Of a stretch of DNA of 5,098 nt, positions 1 to 5,098 are shown piece by piece. The position numbers and the translations under genes are program-made. Below the pieces are notes generated by a model. The model saw only the letters and a list, made by a program, of their open reading frames with translations, ran no database searches and had not been told where the DNA came from. Source of the stretch: Sphingomonadaceae bacterium (GTDB lineage: Bacteria; Pseudomonadota; Alphaproteobacteria; Sphingomonadales; Sphingomonadaceae); assembly GCA_947446935.1 (NCBI GenBank), contig CANFIV010000149.1, positions 1 through 5,098 on the forward strand, in the 5' to 3' direction. Numbering within the stretch: the stretch's first letter is position 1; every line of letters begins with the position of its first letter.

Positions 1-61
1 GCAATGCGAGCCCTAGCGCATGTCGGTTCAGCCAGCATAGCGCCCCATTCCCAGTCATTCC

Positions 62-91
62 GGCGGCCCCGAACCACTCTTGAAGGCCGCC
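62..91. repeat. Stem-loop, 7-bp perfect inverted repeat
   Basis: GGCGGCC at 62-68 and GGCCGCC at 85-91 form a perfect 7-bp inverted repeat around a 16-base loop. It lies about 130 bp past the stop codon of the minus-strand flavoprotein gene. No T-run follows on either strand, so it is not a standard intrinsic terminator. The rest of 1-219 holds no gene I can support: the only minus-strand frame with an ATG (162-55) is 35 codons long and resembles nothing I know. The stem could be a remnant of a dispersed intergenic repeat, but I cannot show that from one copy. Confidence 0.3.
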
Positions 92-219
92 ATTCCGTTG
101 AGCTGGTTTCTGTGAGTGTAAATCGTCGGGCCGTTGGACGGTCCTGTAGGTCTGCTGCTCATTGCCAAAAGGCCTAAAGCTGACCCTTGCGCGCTTAATG
201 TTTGGCAGGCGGATGCAAT

Positions 220-1365
220 CTACTCCTCGACCGTGAAGTTCAAGCGCTCTAGCGCGCGCAGATAATCCTCTTTGAAATCCTGCACGATCTGACGCGCCGA
301 CAGCGGCTGGTCCATGAGGCCGACACCTTGTCCCACCCAGTAGGTCGCAAGCGCTTTTGCGCCCGGGTGTCCACCTTGGCTAAGCTTATCGACAAGCCTG
401 AGTGCCGGCTCTGAGACGAACGACTGAAGCGGCATCGGCAGCGGGTTGGGCGCGTCGGCGCCTTCCCATGCGTCAGTCCAGGGCGACCTCAGCTGACGTG
501 AATGCTTACCCGTGCGCGAGCGCGACCGGACCGTGTCGCGCGAAGATGCTGCCAGCATCTTTTCCTTCACAACCGGGTTCGTCTCCGCCTCCGCGGTTGT
601 CAGCCAGACAGAGCCGCACCATGCGCCATCGGCTCCCATCGCCATCGCGGCCGCCATCTGAGCGCCAGTCACAATCCCGCCAGCCGCAAGGATCGGCGTT
701 TTGGCGCCTATCGCCGCAAGGGCACGATGGATCTCGGGGATCAGCACCATTGTCGAAACGTCGCCGCAATGGCCACCGGCCTCTCCGCCGGCGGCGATCA
801 GCAAGTCCACCCCAGCGTTCACCTGATTGACCGCATGCTCTTTTGCACCCACGAGCGCACCTGTCGCGACGCCATGCTTGCGGGCCATGTCCAGCATGAT
901 TTGCGGCGGTACGCCCAAGGCATTCACGATCAGCTTGATCGGATACTGAAAGGCAACTTCCATCGATGAAGCGGCGCCTTCGTCGCCCAAGCTCTTGGCG
1001 AAGGTAAACGAATTGCTGCGTTCGGCCTCAAGATCGTCCGTCTGAACGCCGTGCCGGCGTAAGACCGCCGACGCAAAATCCTTGTGGTCCTGCGGCACGG
1101 CATCGAGCAGCTTGCCGCCATCGAATGAATCGCCCTTGCCTTCGAATTTGCTCGGCACGATCAGATCGACGCCAAAAGGGCGTCCATCAATGTGCGCAAC
1201 AATCCAGTCGAGTTCTTCCTTGAGGCGATCTGGTGGCAAACTCACTGCGCCGAGCACGCCCATGCCACCGGCCTTCGAAACTGCCACGACAACGTCGCGG
1301 CAATGCGTGAAGGCGAGCAAGGGAAACTCGATTCCCAGCATCTTGCAAACTGGTGAGTTCATCAT
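220..1365 (-). CDS. Nitronate monooxygenase (2-nitropropane dioxygenase)-family FMN protein
   Basis: This 381-residue cytosolic protein is a complete FMN-dependent TIM-barrel enzyme of the nitronate monooxygenase/2-nitropropane dioxygenase family. Seen in the sequence: AGGMGVLGA at 32-40, GVDLIV at 65-70, a core GVDLLIAAGGEAGGH at 185-199 with the family histidine at 199, the phosphate-binding strand ILAAGGI at 225-231, MGADGAWCGSVWL at 243-255, a basic stretch RSRSRTGKHSRQLRSPWTDAWE at about 280-301, and GQGVGL at 345-350. Length is typical. The N-terminus has PLLAFTHCRD where many relatives have a PIxQGGM motif, so it belongs to a divergent subgroup and nitronate activity should not be assumed. 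Proteins of this type often sit beside acyl-CoA ligase and dehydrogenase genes, as here, and a flavin-dependent redox step in acyl-CoA breakdown is my inference. There are two adjacent ATG codons at 1365 and 1362; neither has a strong ribosome binding site. It is transcribed divergently from the acyl-CoA synthetase gene. Confidence 0.9.
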   Translation of the reverse strand: MMNSPVCKMLGIEFPLLAFTHCRDVVVAVSKAGGMGVLGAVSLPPDRLKEELDWIVAHIDGRPFGVDLIVPSKFEGKGDSFDGGKLLDAVPQDHKDFASAVLRRHGVQTDDLEAERSNSFTFAKSLGDEGAASSMEVAFQYPIKLIVNALGVPPQIMLDMARKHGVATGALVGAKEHAVNQVNAGVDLLIAAGGEAGGHCGDVSTMVLIPEIHRALAAIGAKTPILAAGGIVTGAQMAAAMAMGADGAWCGSVWLTTAEAETNPVVKEKMLAASSRDTVRSRSRTGKHSRQLRSPWTDAWEGADAPNPLPMPLQSFVSEPALRLVDKLSQGGHPGAKALATYWVGQGVGLMDQPLSARQIVQDFKEDYLRALERLNFTVEE

Positions 1366-1539
1366 GCTTATGCCCGACCCTTTTCCTCAAAGCCAAATGC
1401 GGCCTCAAACAAAACGGGATCATGCTGCCGACTGAGAACCAAGTCGAGCGGGAAAAGGTTATGGTGTTGCTCTCGCCGGTTTCGCTTGACCATGGTGCGC
1501 GAGGCAGTGATCGTCGCACAGGGAATATCCGGGGGGCAG
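1366..1539. promoter_or_regulatory. Divergent intergenic region between the flavoprotein and acyl-CoA synthetase genes
   Basis: These 174 bp separate two divergent gene starts and must hold both promoters unless transcription starts further away. On the plus strand TTGACC at 1486-1491 resembles a -35 box, and 17 bp later GATCGT at 1509-1514 is a poor -10. If used, transcription would begin near 1520, which would exclude upstream start codons and support translation from 1540. GGGGGG at 1531-1536 lies 3 bases before that ATG and is an unusual, closely spaced purine run that may serve as the ribosome binding site. I see no clear operator palindrome and no regulator gene in the window. Confidence 0.4.
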
Positions 1540-3069
1540 ATGGCAAACGCAGACATTGGACTCGGCAATTGGTTCAGTCGGCGTACGCAGCAGACGCCCG
1601 ATCGGCCCGCGCTGACCTTCGAAGGGGTGACGCGCAGTTTTGCAGAGATGCAAGCCGAGATCGACCGGCTGGCCGGCGCGCTCAAAGCGGCGGGACTTTG
1701 CCAAGGGGACCGGGTCGCGTTTCTGGGGTTTAACCAGCCGGTCTATTTCGATTTGCTGTTTGCGGCGATGCGGCTGGGTGCGATTTTCGTACCGTTGAAC
1801 TTCCGGCTGACCGGGCCGGAACTGGACTATATCATCAACGATGCCGGGGTTCACACGCTGGTCGTCGATGGCCCGCACCGGCCGATCATCGATGGCATTC
1901 GCGATCAATTATGCTGCCGGCTGTACCTGTCTGCAGATGAGCCAGCGCCGGGTTGGCAGCCGGTCAATGATTTCGTCGGAAATGCGACAGCGCTGCTTGA
2001 TGCCCAGCCCACCGCCGAAAATGATATTGCCGTCATCATGTATACCTCCGGCACCACAGGCCGACCGAAAGGGGTCATGCTGACGCACGGCAATTTCTGG
2101 TGGGCCAATGTCAATGCCATGCTCGGCGCAGATTTCAGCGAAAATGATATCTCCATCGTCATGGCACCGTTGTTTCATATCGGCGGACTGAACACGAACG
2201 CGCTGGTGACATGGCAGAAGGGCGGCCACATCATCCTTCATCGCAACTTCGATCCAGCTCGCTTCCTGGCCGATGTGGCGCACTATCGCGTCACCGGGAC
2301 ATTCGCAGTTCCCGCTATGCTGCTGTTCATCAGCCAGCACCCGGATTTCGCCATTGCCGACTTGTCGAGCCTGCGGTTGATTGTCTGCGGCGGTGCGCCC
2401 GTGCCCGAACCGCTGTTGCAGCTTTACAACGCGCGCGGTGTCCCGGTGAATCAAGGTTATGGGCTGACCGAAACCGCACCTTCCGGTACGTACCTTGGCA
2501 ACGATTTCGCCCTTTCCAAGCTTGGATCGGCAGGCAAGGCGGGGTTCTTTGTGGATCTGCGCGTTGTCGGGCAGGATGGCCGCACGCCGCTGAACGCGGG
2601 AGAGCGCGGCGAAATCATCATGCGCGGGCCGCACATTATGCGCGGCTACTGGAACAAGCCCGATGCCACAGCCGCCGCCATCGACGCTGAGGGCTGGTTC
2701 CACACTGGCGACATCGGCTACCTCGACAAGGACGGCTTCCTTTTTATCTGTGACCGGCTCAAAGACATGATCATCAGCGGAGGCGAAAACATCTACCCGG
2801 CCGAAGTCGAAGCCGTGCTCTATGCCCACTCGGCCATTGCCGAAATCGCGGTGATTGGTGAACCCTCTGAGAACTGGGGCGAAAGCGTTACCGCGGTTGC
2901 AGTGCTCAAGGCCGACGCCACTCTCGACCTCGAAGAATTGCGCGGCTGGGCCACCGAACGGTTGGCGCGCTACAAGCTGCCCACCCGGCTGGAGATCATC
3001 GAAGCGCTGCCGCGCAACCCGGCCGGCAAGGTGCTGAAATTCGAACTCCGCGGCCGCTTCCAGCGTTAA
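1540..3069 (+). CDS. AMP-forming acyl-CoA synthetase (fatty acid--CoA ligase family)
   Basis: This 509-residue enzyme of the adenylate-forming superfamily converts a carboxylic acid, ATP and CoA to acyl-CoA, AMP and diphosphate. All core motifs are intact, numbered from the chosen start: P-loop YTSGTTGRPKG at 168-178, GYGLTET at 306-312, HTGDIGYLD at 388-396, the hinge and gate region DRLKDMIISGGENIYP at 405-420, and the C-terminal PRNPAGKV with catalytic Lys497. There is no signal peptide or membrane segment. The frame is open upstream to TTG 1486 and ATG 1492, which would add 18 or 16 residues. I prefer ATG 1540 because the extension has no family character, the usual N-terminal region (LGNWFSRRTQQTPDRPAL) begins just after it, and a G-run precedes it. 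The dehydrogenase gene follows 21 bp after the stop, which indicates an operon. The substrate is undetermined; medium/long-chain, cyclic or aromatic acids are all possible for this FadD-like group. Confidence 0.93.
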   Translation: MANADIGLGNWFSRRTQQTPDRPALTFEGVTRSFAEMQAEIDRLAGALKAAGLCQGDRVAFLGFNQPVYFDLLFAAMRLGAIFVPLNFRLTGPELDYIINDAGVHTLVVDGPHRPIIDGIRDQLCCRLYLSADEPAPGWQPVNDFVGNATALLDAQPTAENDIAVIMYTSGTTGRPKGVMLTHGNFWWANVNAMLGADFSENDISIVMAPLFHIGGLNTNALVTWQKGGHIILHRNFDPARFLADVAHYRVTGTFAVPAMLLFISQHPDFAIADLSSLRLIVCGGAPVPEPLLQLYNARGVPVNQGYGLTETAPSGTYLGNDFALSKLGSAGKAGFFVDLRVVGQDGRTPLNAGERGEIIMRGPHIMRGYWNKPDATAAAIDAEGWFHTGDIGYLDKDGFLFICDRLKDMIISGGENIYPAEVEAVLYAHSAIAEIAVIGEPSENWGESVTAVAVLKADATLDLEELRGWATERLARYKLPTRLEIIEALPRNPAGKVLKFELRGRFQR

Positions 3070-3090
3070 GATGATAATGGATCAGGTTCT

Positions 3091-4257
3091 ATGACCGGCT
3101 TCGACAGATGGCGCGCCCGTTCGCCCTTTTACAACGAGACGCATGACGCCGTCGCGGCCAGTGTCCGGCGGTTTGTCGAGCGCGAGGTGGCCCCGAACAT
3201 TGACCGTTGGGAAGTCGAAGGCGAATTGCCGCGCTCGCTCCACGGCGCGGCGGCGCAGGCCGGTATTCTGGGCCTCGGTTACCCGGAGGAGTTCGGCGGA
3301 TTCAGCGACGGCTTCGACATCTTCCACGGCCTCACGCAAACCGAGGAACTTTGTAGGGTGGGCGCGGGAGGCCTCAGTGCGTCCCTCATGACGCACAGTA
3401 TCGGATTGCCGCCGATCCTGGCGACCGGATCGGCAGAGCTAAAGAACAGGATCGCGCCCGGGGTACTAGCCGGGACAACTTTGATTGCACTCGGCATTAC
3501 CGAGCCTTCGGGCGGTTCAGATGTGGCAAACTTGAAGACCCGCGCCATTGCCAAGGGCGATCACTATGTCGTGAACGGCTCCAAAACCTTCATCACCACC
3601 GGGATGCGGGCCGATTATCTGACAACCGCTGTGCGAACTGGGGGCGCAGGCGCGGGCGGCGTCTCGCTTCTGCTCATCCCGATGGATGCGGGCGGCGTGT
3701 CACGGACCCGCCTCGACAAGATGGGCTGGCGCTGCTCGGATACGGCGACGATCCACTTCGAAGACGTGGTTGTGTCCAAAGACAACCTGATCGGGTCGGA
3801 GAATGCTGGTTTCCTTGGCATCATGCGCAATTTCAACCACGAGCGACTGGGGATGGCGATGGGGTGCTGCGGCTTCGCCCGCGTCTGCCTAGACGAAGCT
3901 GTGGATTGGGCACAGCAACGTGAGACCTTCGGCAAGGCCTTGGTGAAACACCAGTCGATCCGGATCAAGCTCGCCGATATGGCGCGCCAGATCGACGCAA
4001 CGCAGGCGTGGGTCGATCTTTGTGCCTGGCAGGTGCAGAATTCCTGTGATCAGCCGGCCGACTTTGCACTACTCAAGGTGCAGGCGACGCAGATGCTAGA
4101 ACGGGTTGCGCGCGATGCGGCGCAGGTGCTTGGCGGGGCTTCATACATCACCGGCTCGAAGATCGAGCGCATTTACCGCGAAGTGCGGGTCAACGCGATC
4201 GGAGGCGGCTCGGAAGAAATCATGCTCGACCTTGCGGGGCGGCAATTGTTCGGGTGA
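3091..4257 (+). CDS. Acyl-CoA dehydrogenase, long-chain/isovaleryl-type active site
   Basis: This 388-residue FAD enzyme oxidises an acyl-CoA to the trans-2-enoyl-CoA and passes electrons to electron-transfer flavoprotein. The three family domains are complete: an N-terminal helical part (to about 120), a middle beta domain with the FAD signature ITEPSGGSDV at 136-145 and GSKTFITTG at 163-171, and a C-terminal helical domain with QQRETFGKALVKHQSI at 275-290 and QVLGGASYI at 345-353. The terminal loop reads AIGGGSEEI at 369-377, so the position matching the catalytic Glu376 of medium-chain enzymes is Gly372. Instead NHERL at 249-253 supplies Glu251, the base position of long-chain and isovaleryl-CoA dehydrogenases. 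The enzyme is therefore expected to be active and perhaps tolerant of branched or bulky substrates. Start ATG 3091 has only a weak CAGG at 3083-3086. The gene is almost certainly cotranscribed with the acyl-CoA synthetase gene. Confidence 0.94.
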   Translation: MTGFDRWRARSPFYNETHDAVAASVRRFVEREVAPNIDRWEVEGELPRSLHGAAAQAGILGLGYPEEFGGFSDGFDIFHGLTQTEELCRVGAGGLSASLMTHSIGLPPILATGSAELKNRIAPGVLAGTTLIALGITEPSGGSDVANLKTRAIAKGDHYVVNGSKTFITTGMRADYLTTAVRTGGAGAGGVSLLLIPMDAGGVSRTRLDKMGWRCSDTATIHFEDVVVSKDNLIGSENAGFLGIMRNFNHERLGMAMGCCGFARVCLDEAVDWAQQRETFGKALVKHQSIRIKLADMARQIDATQAWVDLCAWQVQNSCDQPADFALLKVQATQMLERVARDAAQVLGGASYITGSKIERIYREVRVNAIGGGSEEIMLDLAGRQLFG

Positions 4258-4309
4258 CTGTCGACCAAACTTGATCCGACTTTAATGTACTGCAAGCGAA
4301 GCTCACTTC

Positions 4310-4342
4310 GGGCCACGGTCCATTACAGGTGGTCCAACTTTT
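4310..4342 (+). terminator. Possible weak intrinsic terminator of the acyl-CoA operon
   Basis: GGGCCAC at 4310-4316 can pair with GTGGTCC at 4329-4335 (7 bp, one G-T pair) around a 12-base loop, and a short T-run (CTTTTCT) follows at 4338-4344. It begins 53 bp after the dehydrogenase stop codon. A smaller hairpin, CGAAG-CTCA-CTTCG at 4297-4310, comes directly before it. The large loop and the AA between stem and T-run make it a weak candidate. Confidence 0.35.
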
Positions 4343-4764
4343 CTCTGATAGCCGACTGATTACGTTCCGTCAGCTATCCGGAAAGTGACAAGCAGTTCAT
4401 CCTCTTCGGGGTCGCCCTGTTCCGCCAGCCGAAATCGAAGATTTTCGTCCTCCAAGCCTCGATGCGCTGCCTCAGGTCGACCGGTGAGACACCCAGCATT
4501 TCGGCCACATTTATCTGTCAGACGCCAGCCTACAGATTCTAGATGACGAGCTGCAGCAGAACTTCCGGATGCTCCATACGGACTTTGCCCATATTCTGCC
4601 TCGTAGTGCCCCAAGCGCAACCCAAGCTTGGCCCACTTAGCGCGAAACGCTGAAGAGGACACTTGCTGACGTACCCTTGAGCCAGCTACGATTAGGCGTT
4701 CAGCCGAAAGCGTCTTCAAACACAGGATTCGTAAGGCAAAGGCGAACGCCCTTTGGCTCAATCA

Positions 4765-4781
4765 CCGGGTCTGGACTGGGT
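4765..4781 (+). repeat. Left arm of a 17-bp inverted repeat pair
   Basis: CCGGGTCTGGACTGGGT here is the reverse complement, at 15 of 17 positions, of ACCCGGCCCAGACCCGG at 5080-5096. The two arms face each other across about 300 bp that contain the tRNA fragment and the other short repeats. The right arm ends two bases before the window edge, so the true length of the repeat is unknown. Confidence 0.4.
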
Positions 4782-4817
4782 TAGGGCCTTTCAGCAGGCA
4801 AAACCACCCCACTCAGC

Positions 4818-4834
4818 CCAAAGACCGTTGGTAG
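4818..4834 (+). repeat. CCAAAG...TTGGTAG repeat, copy 1
   Basis: CCAAAGACCGTTGGTAG matches CCAAAGCACTTTGGTAG at 5044-5060 in 14 of 17 positions, in the same orientation. The two copies lie on opposite sides of the tRNA fragment. Each is itself a complete or partial palindrome (CCAA...TTGG), so either could bind a dimeric protein. Confidence 0.4.
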
Positions 4835-4843
4835 CTAGTTTCT

Positions 4844-4873
4844 GATTTTCCTAGGGAAAGTGCCTTGGAAAGG
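4844..4873 (+). repeat. GATTTCCTAG..AAAG repeat, left copy
   Basis: This 30-bp segment aligns, allowing small gaps, with 5034-5061: both share GATTT(T)CCTAG, then AAAG, then a C and TTGG, ending in GG. It contains the near-palindrome TTCCTAGGGAA. It ends directly against the CCA end of the tRNA fragment, where integrase arm or core-flanking sites could lie. Confidence 0.4.
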
Positions 4874-4920
4874 TGGTGCCGCTTAGGTGATTCGAACACC
4901 TGACCCCATCATTACGAATG
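4874..4920 (-). mobile_element. 3' fragment of tRNA-Thr(CGU), probable integration attachment site
   Basis: Read on the minus strand, this is a tRNA 3' half: anticodon loop TTCGTAA (4918-4912, anticodon CGT for threonine ACG codons), 3' anticodon stem TGATG (4911-4907), variable loop, a perfect 5-bp T arm AGGTG-TTCGAAT-CACCT (4901-4885), the acceptor 3' strand AAGCGGC (4884-4878), discriminator A and encoded CCA (4876-4874). The 5' acceptor strand and D arm are absent: the expected GCCGCTT does not occur at the right distance beyond 4920, and the 5' anticodon stem matches only in its last two bases. It therefore cannot make a tRNA. Duplicated 3' tRNA ends of this length are typical attachment sites of tyrosine-integrase phages and islands. 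In that model the element lies on the 5' side of the fragment, to the right of 4920, and the host flank lies to the left. Confidence 0.75.
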
Positions 4921-4923
4921 GTT

Positions 4924-4940
4924 ATGCTGCAATGCAGCAT
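4924..4940. repeat. 17-bp near-perfect palindrome beside the tRNA fragment
   Basis: ATGCTGCA and TGCAGCAT form a perfect 8-bp inverted repeat around a single A. It begins four bases past the tRNA fragment and lies just upstream of a TATAAT box on the plus strand (4951-4956), a good position for a repressor operator or an excisionase/integrase accessory site. No protein partner is visible in the window. Confidence 0.6.
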
Positions 4941-4943
4941 TTC

Positions 4944-4956
4944 TTTATACTATAAT
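4944..4956 (+). promoter_or_regulatory. Possible -10 region (TATAAT)
   Basis: TATAAT at 4951-4956 is an exact consensus -10 box, overlapping a second partial box TATACT at 4947-4952 in an AT-rich pocket. No good -35 box lies 16-18 bp upstream, where the palindrome sits instead. If real, it would transcribe rightward into the putative element; no open reading frame starts convincingly before the window ends. Confidence 0.25.
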
Positions 4957-4962
4957 CGCTTA

Positions 4963-4995
4963 GTGCGCCATGTGGTGCACTGGATTGCCCAATCC
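4963..4995. repeat. Two adjacent short inverted repeats
   Basis: GTGCGCCA-TG-TGGTGCAC at 4963-4980 is an 8-bp inverted repeat with one mismatch. GGATTG-CC-CAATCC at 4982-4995 is a perfect 6-bp inverted repeat with a two-base spacer. With the palindrome at 4924-4940 they give three consecutive dyads within about 70 bp. Confidence 0.4.
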
Positions 4996-5033
4996 CAAGT
5001 CCTGCCCAAACTCGGCAGAATTCCGGATTCAGC

Positions 5034-5061
5034 GATTTCCTAGCCAAAGCACTTTGGTAGG
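5034..5061 (+). repeat. Right copy of the GATTTCCTAG / CCAAAG repeat
   Basis: This segment joins both left-hand motifs: GATTTCCTAG, as at 4844, followed by CCAAAG-CA-CTTTGG (5044-5057), a perfect 6-bp dyad matching copy 1 at 4818. It is in the same orientation as both left copies. A further GATTTCC occurs at 5064-5070. Confidence 0.4.
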
Positions 5062-5079
5062 ATGATTTCCCAAAATGTG

Positions 5080-5096
5080 ACCCGGCCCAGACCCGG
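5080..5096 (-). repeat. Right arm of a 17-bp inverted repeat pair
   Basis: This is the inverted counterpart of 4765-4781, identical at 15 of 17 positions when reverse-complemented. It lies at the window edge and may continue beyond it. Confidence 0.4.
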
Positions 5097-5098
5097 AA

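Larger units (their letters stand above)
4343..4873. other. Gene-poor stretch with one doubtful minus-strand reading frame
   Basis: I see no gene here that I can defend. The longest frame runs on the minus strand from a TTG at 4761 to a stop at 4360 (133 codons). Its third codon positions look close to half G/C, unlike the strong G/C bias of the three upstream genes, and it matches no family I recognise. Its C-terminal part has a hydrophilic stretch LEDENLRFRLAEQGDPEEDELL that could be helical. A neighbouring minus-strand frame (about 4517-4374) reads INVAEMLGVSPVDLRQRIEAW, which faintly resembles a helix-turn-helix. Two such fragments in different frames could be a decayed DNA-binding or transposase gene, but chance is equally likely. 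The right end contains repeats listed separately. Confidence 0.3.

Noticed and set aside
55..162. 35-codon minus-strand frame downstream of the flavoprotein gene
   Set aside because: No convincing ribosome binding site or family resemblance; length is within chance expectation.
402..969. Overlapping plus-strand frames within the flavoprotein gene
   Set aside because: They are arginine- and serine-rich translations typical of antisense GC-rich DNA, with no recognisable domain.
1486..1539. N-terminal extension of the acyl-CoA synthetase from TTG 1486 or ATG 1492
   Set aside because: The extra residues lack family character and no ribosome binding site precedes either codon; a possible -35 box overlaps them.
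1909..2829. 306-codon minus-strand frame inside the acyl-CoA synthetase gene
   Set aside because: It lies wholly within a gene with every core motif intact and is a frame shadow caused by GC-rich codon bias.
3615..3968. 117-codon minus-strand frame within the dehydrogenase gene
   Set aside because: It is antisense to well-conserved dehydrogenase domains and shows no independent features.
4874..4950. Complete tRNA-Thr gene on the minus strand
   Set aside because: No D arm or 5' acceptor strand is present, and the 5' side of the anticodon stem does not pair properly, so only a 3' fragment is supported.
4765..5098. CRISPR array
   Set aside because: The repeats are few, unequal and irregularly spaced, and there are no unique spacers of constant length.

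Overview
The window looks like chromosomal DNA of an alphaproteobacterium, most likely a sphingomonad (Novosphingobium/Sphingobium type). This is inferred from the moderately high GC, the GC-rich third codon positions in the three main genes, and the style of the proteins; no marker gene settles the genus. No complete mobile-element gene or CRISPR array is present.

Left and centre (1-4257): a small catabolic locus for a CoA-activated acid. A nitronate monooxygenase-family flavoprotein (220-1365, minus strand) is divergent from a two-gene plus-strand operon. That operon encodes an AMP-forming acyl-CoA synthetase (1540-3069, start chosen over upstream TTG/ATG codons) and, 21 bp later, an acyl-CoA dehydrogenase (3091-4257). 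The likely logic is that the ligase makes the CoA thioester, the dehydrogenase introduces the alpha,beta double bond, and the divergent FMN enzyme performs an accessory redox step. The substrate cannot be read from the sequence; a branched, cyclic or long-chain acid would fit. The dehydrogenase carries its catalytic glutamate at the alternative position used by long-chain and isovaleryl-CoA dehydrogenases (Glu251), with Gly372 at the usual place.

Right (4258-5098): no convincing gene. A possible weak terminator follows the operon, then about 500 bp of low-coding-quality DNA. At 4874-4920 there is a 47-bp exact-looking 3' fragment of a minus-strand tRNA-Thr(CGU), from the anticodon stem to the encoded CCA, with no 5' half. 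Such fragments are the usual scar or attachment site of tyrosine-integrase elements. Its orientation suggests that the integrated element extends to the right, beyond the window, and that the catabolic genes lie in the flank. Next to the fragment are a 17-bp near-perfect palindrome, a TATAAT box, further short inverted repeats, three related CCAAAG/TTGG repeats and a pair of 17-bp inverted arms. Together these resemble a recombination or regulatory site more than a coding region.

The most unusual part of the window is this cluster of repeats around the tRNA fragment. The catabolic genes belong to known families.
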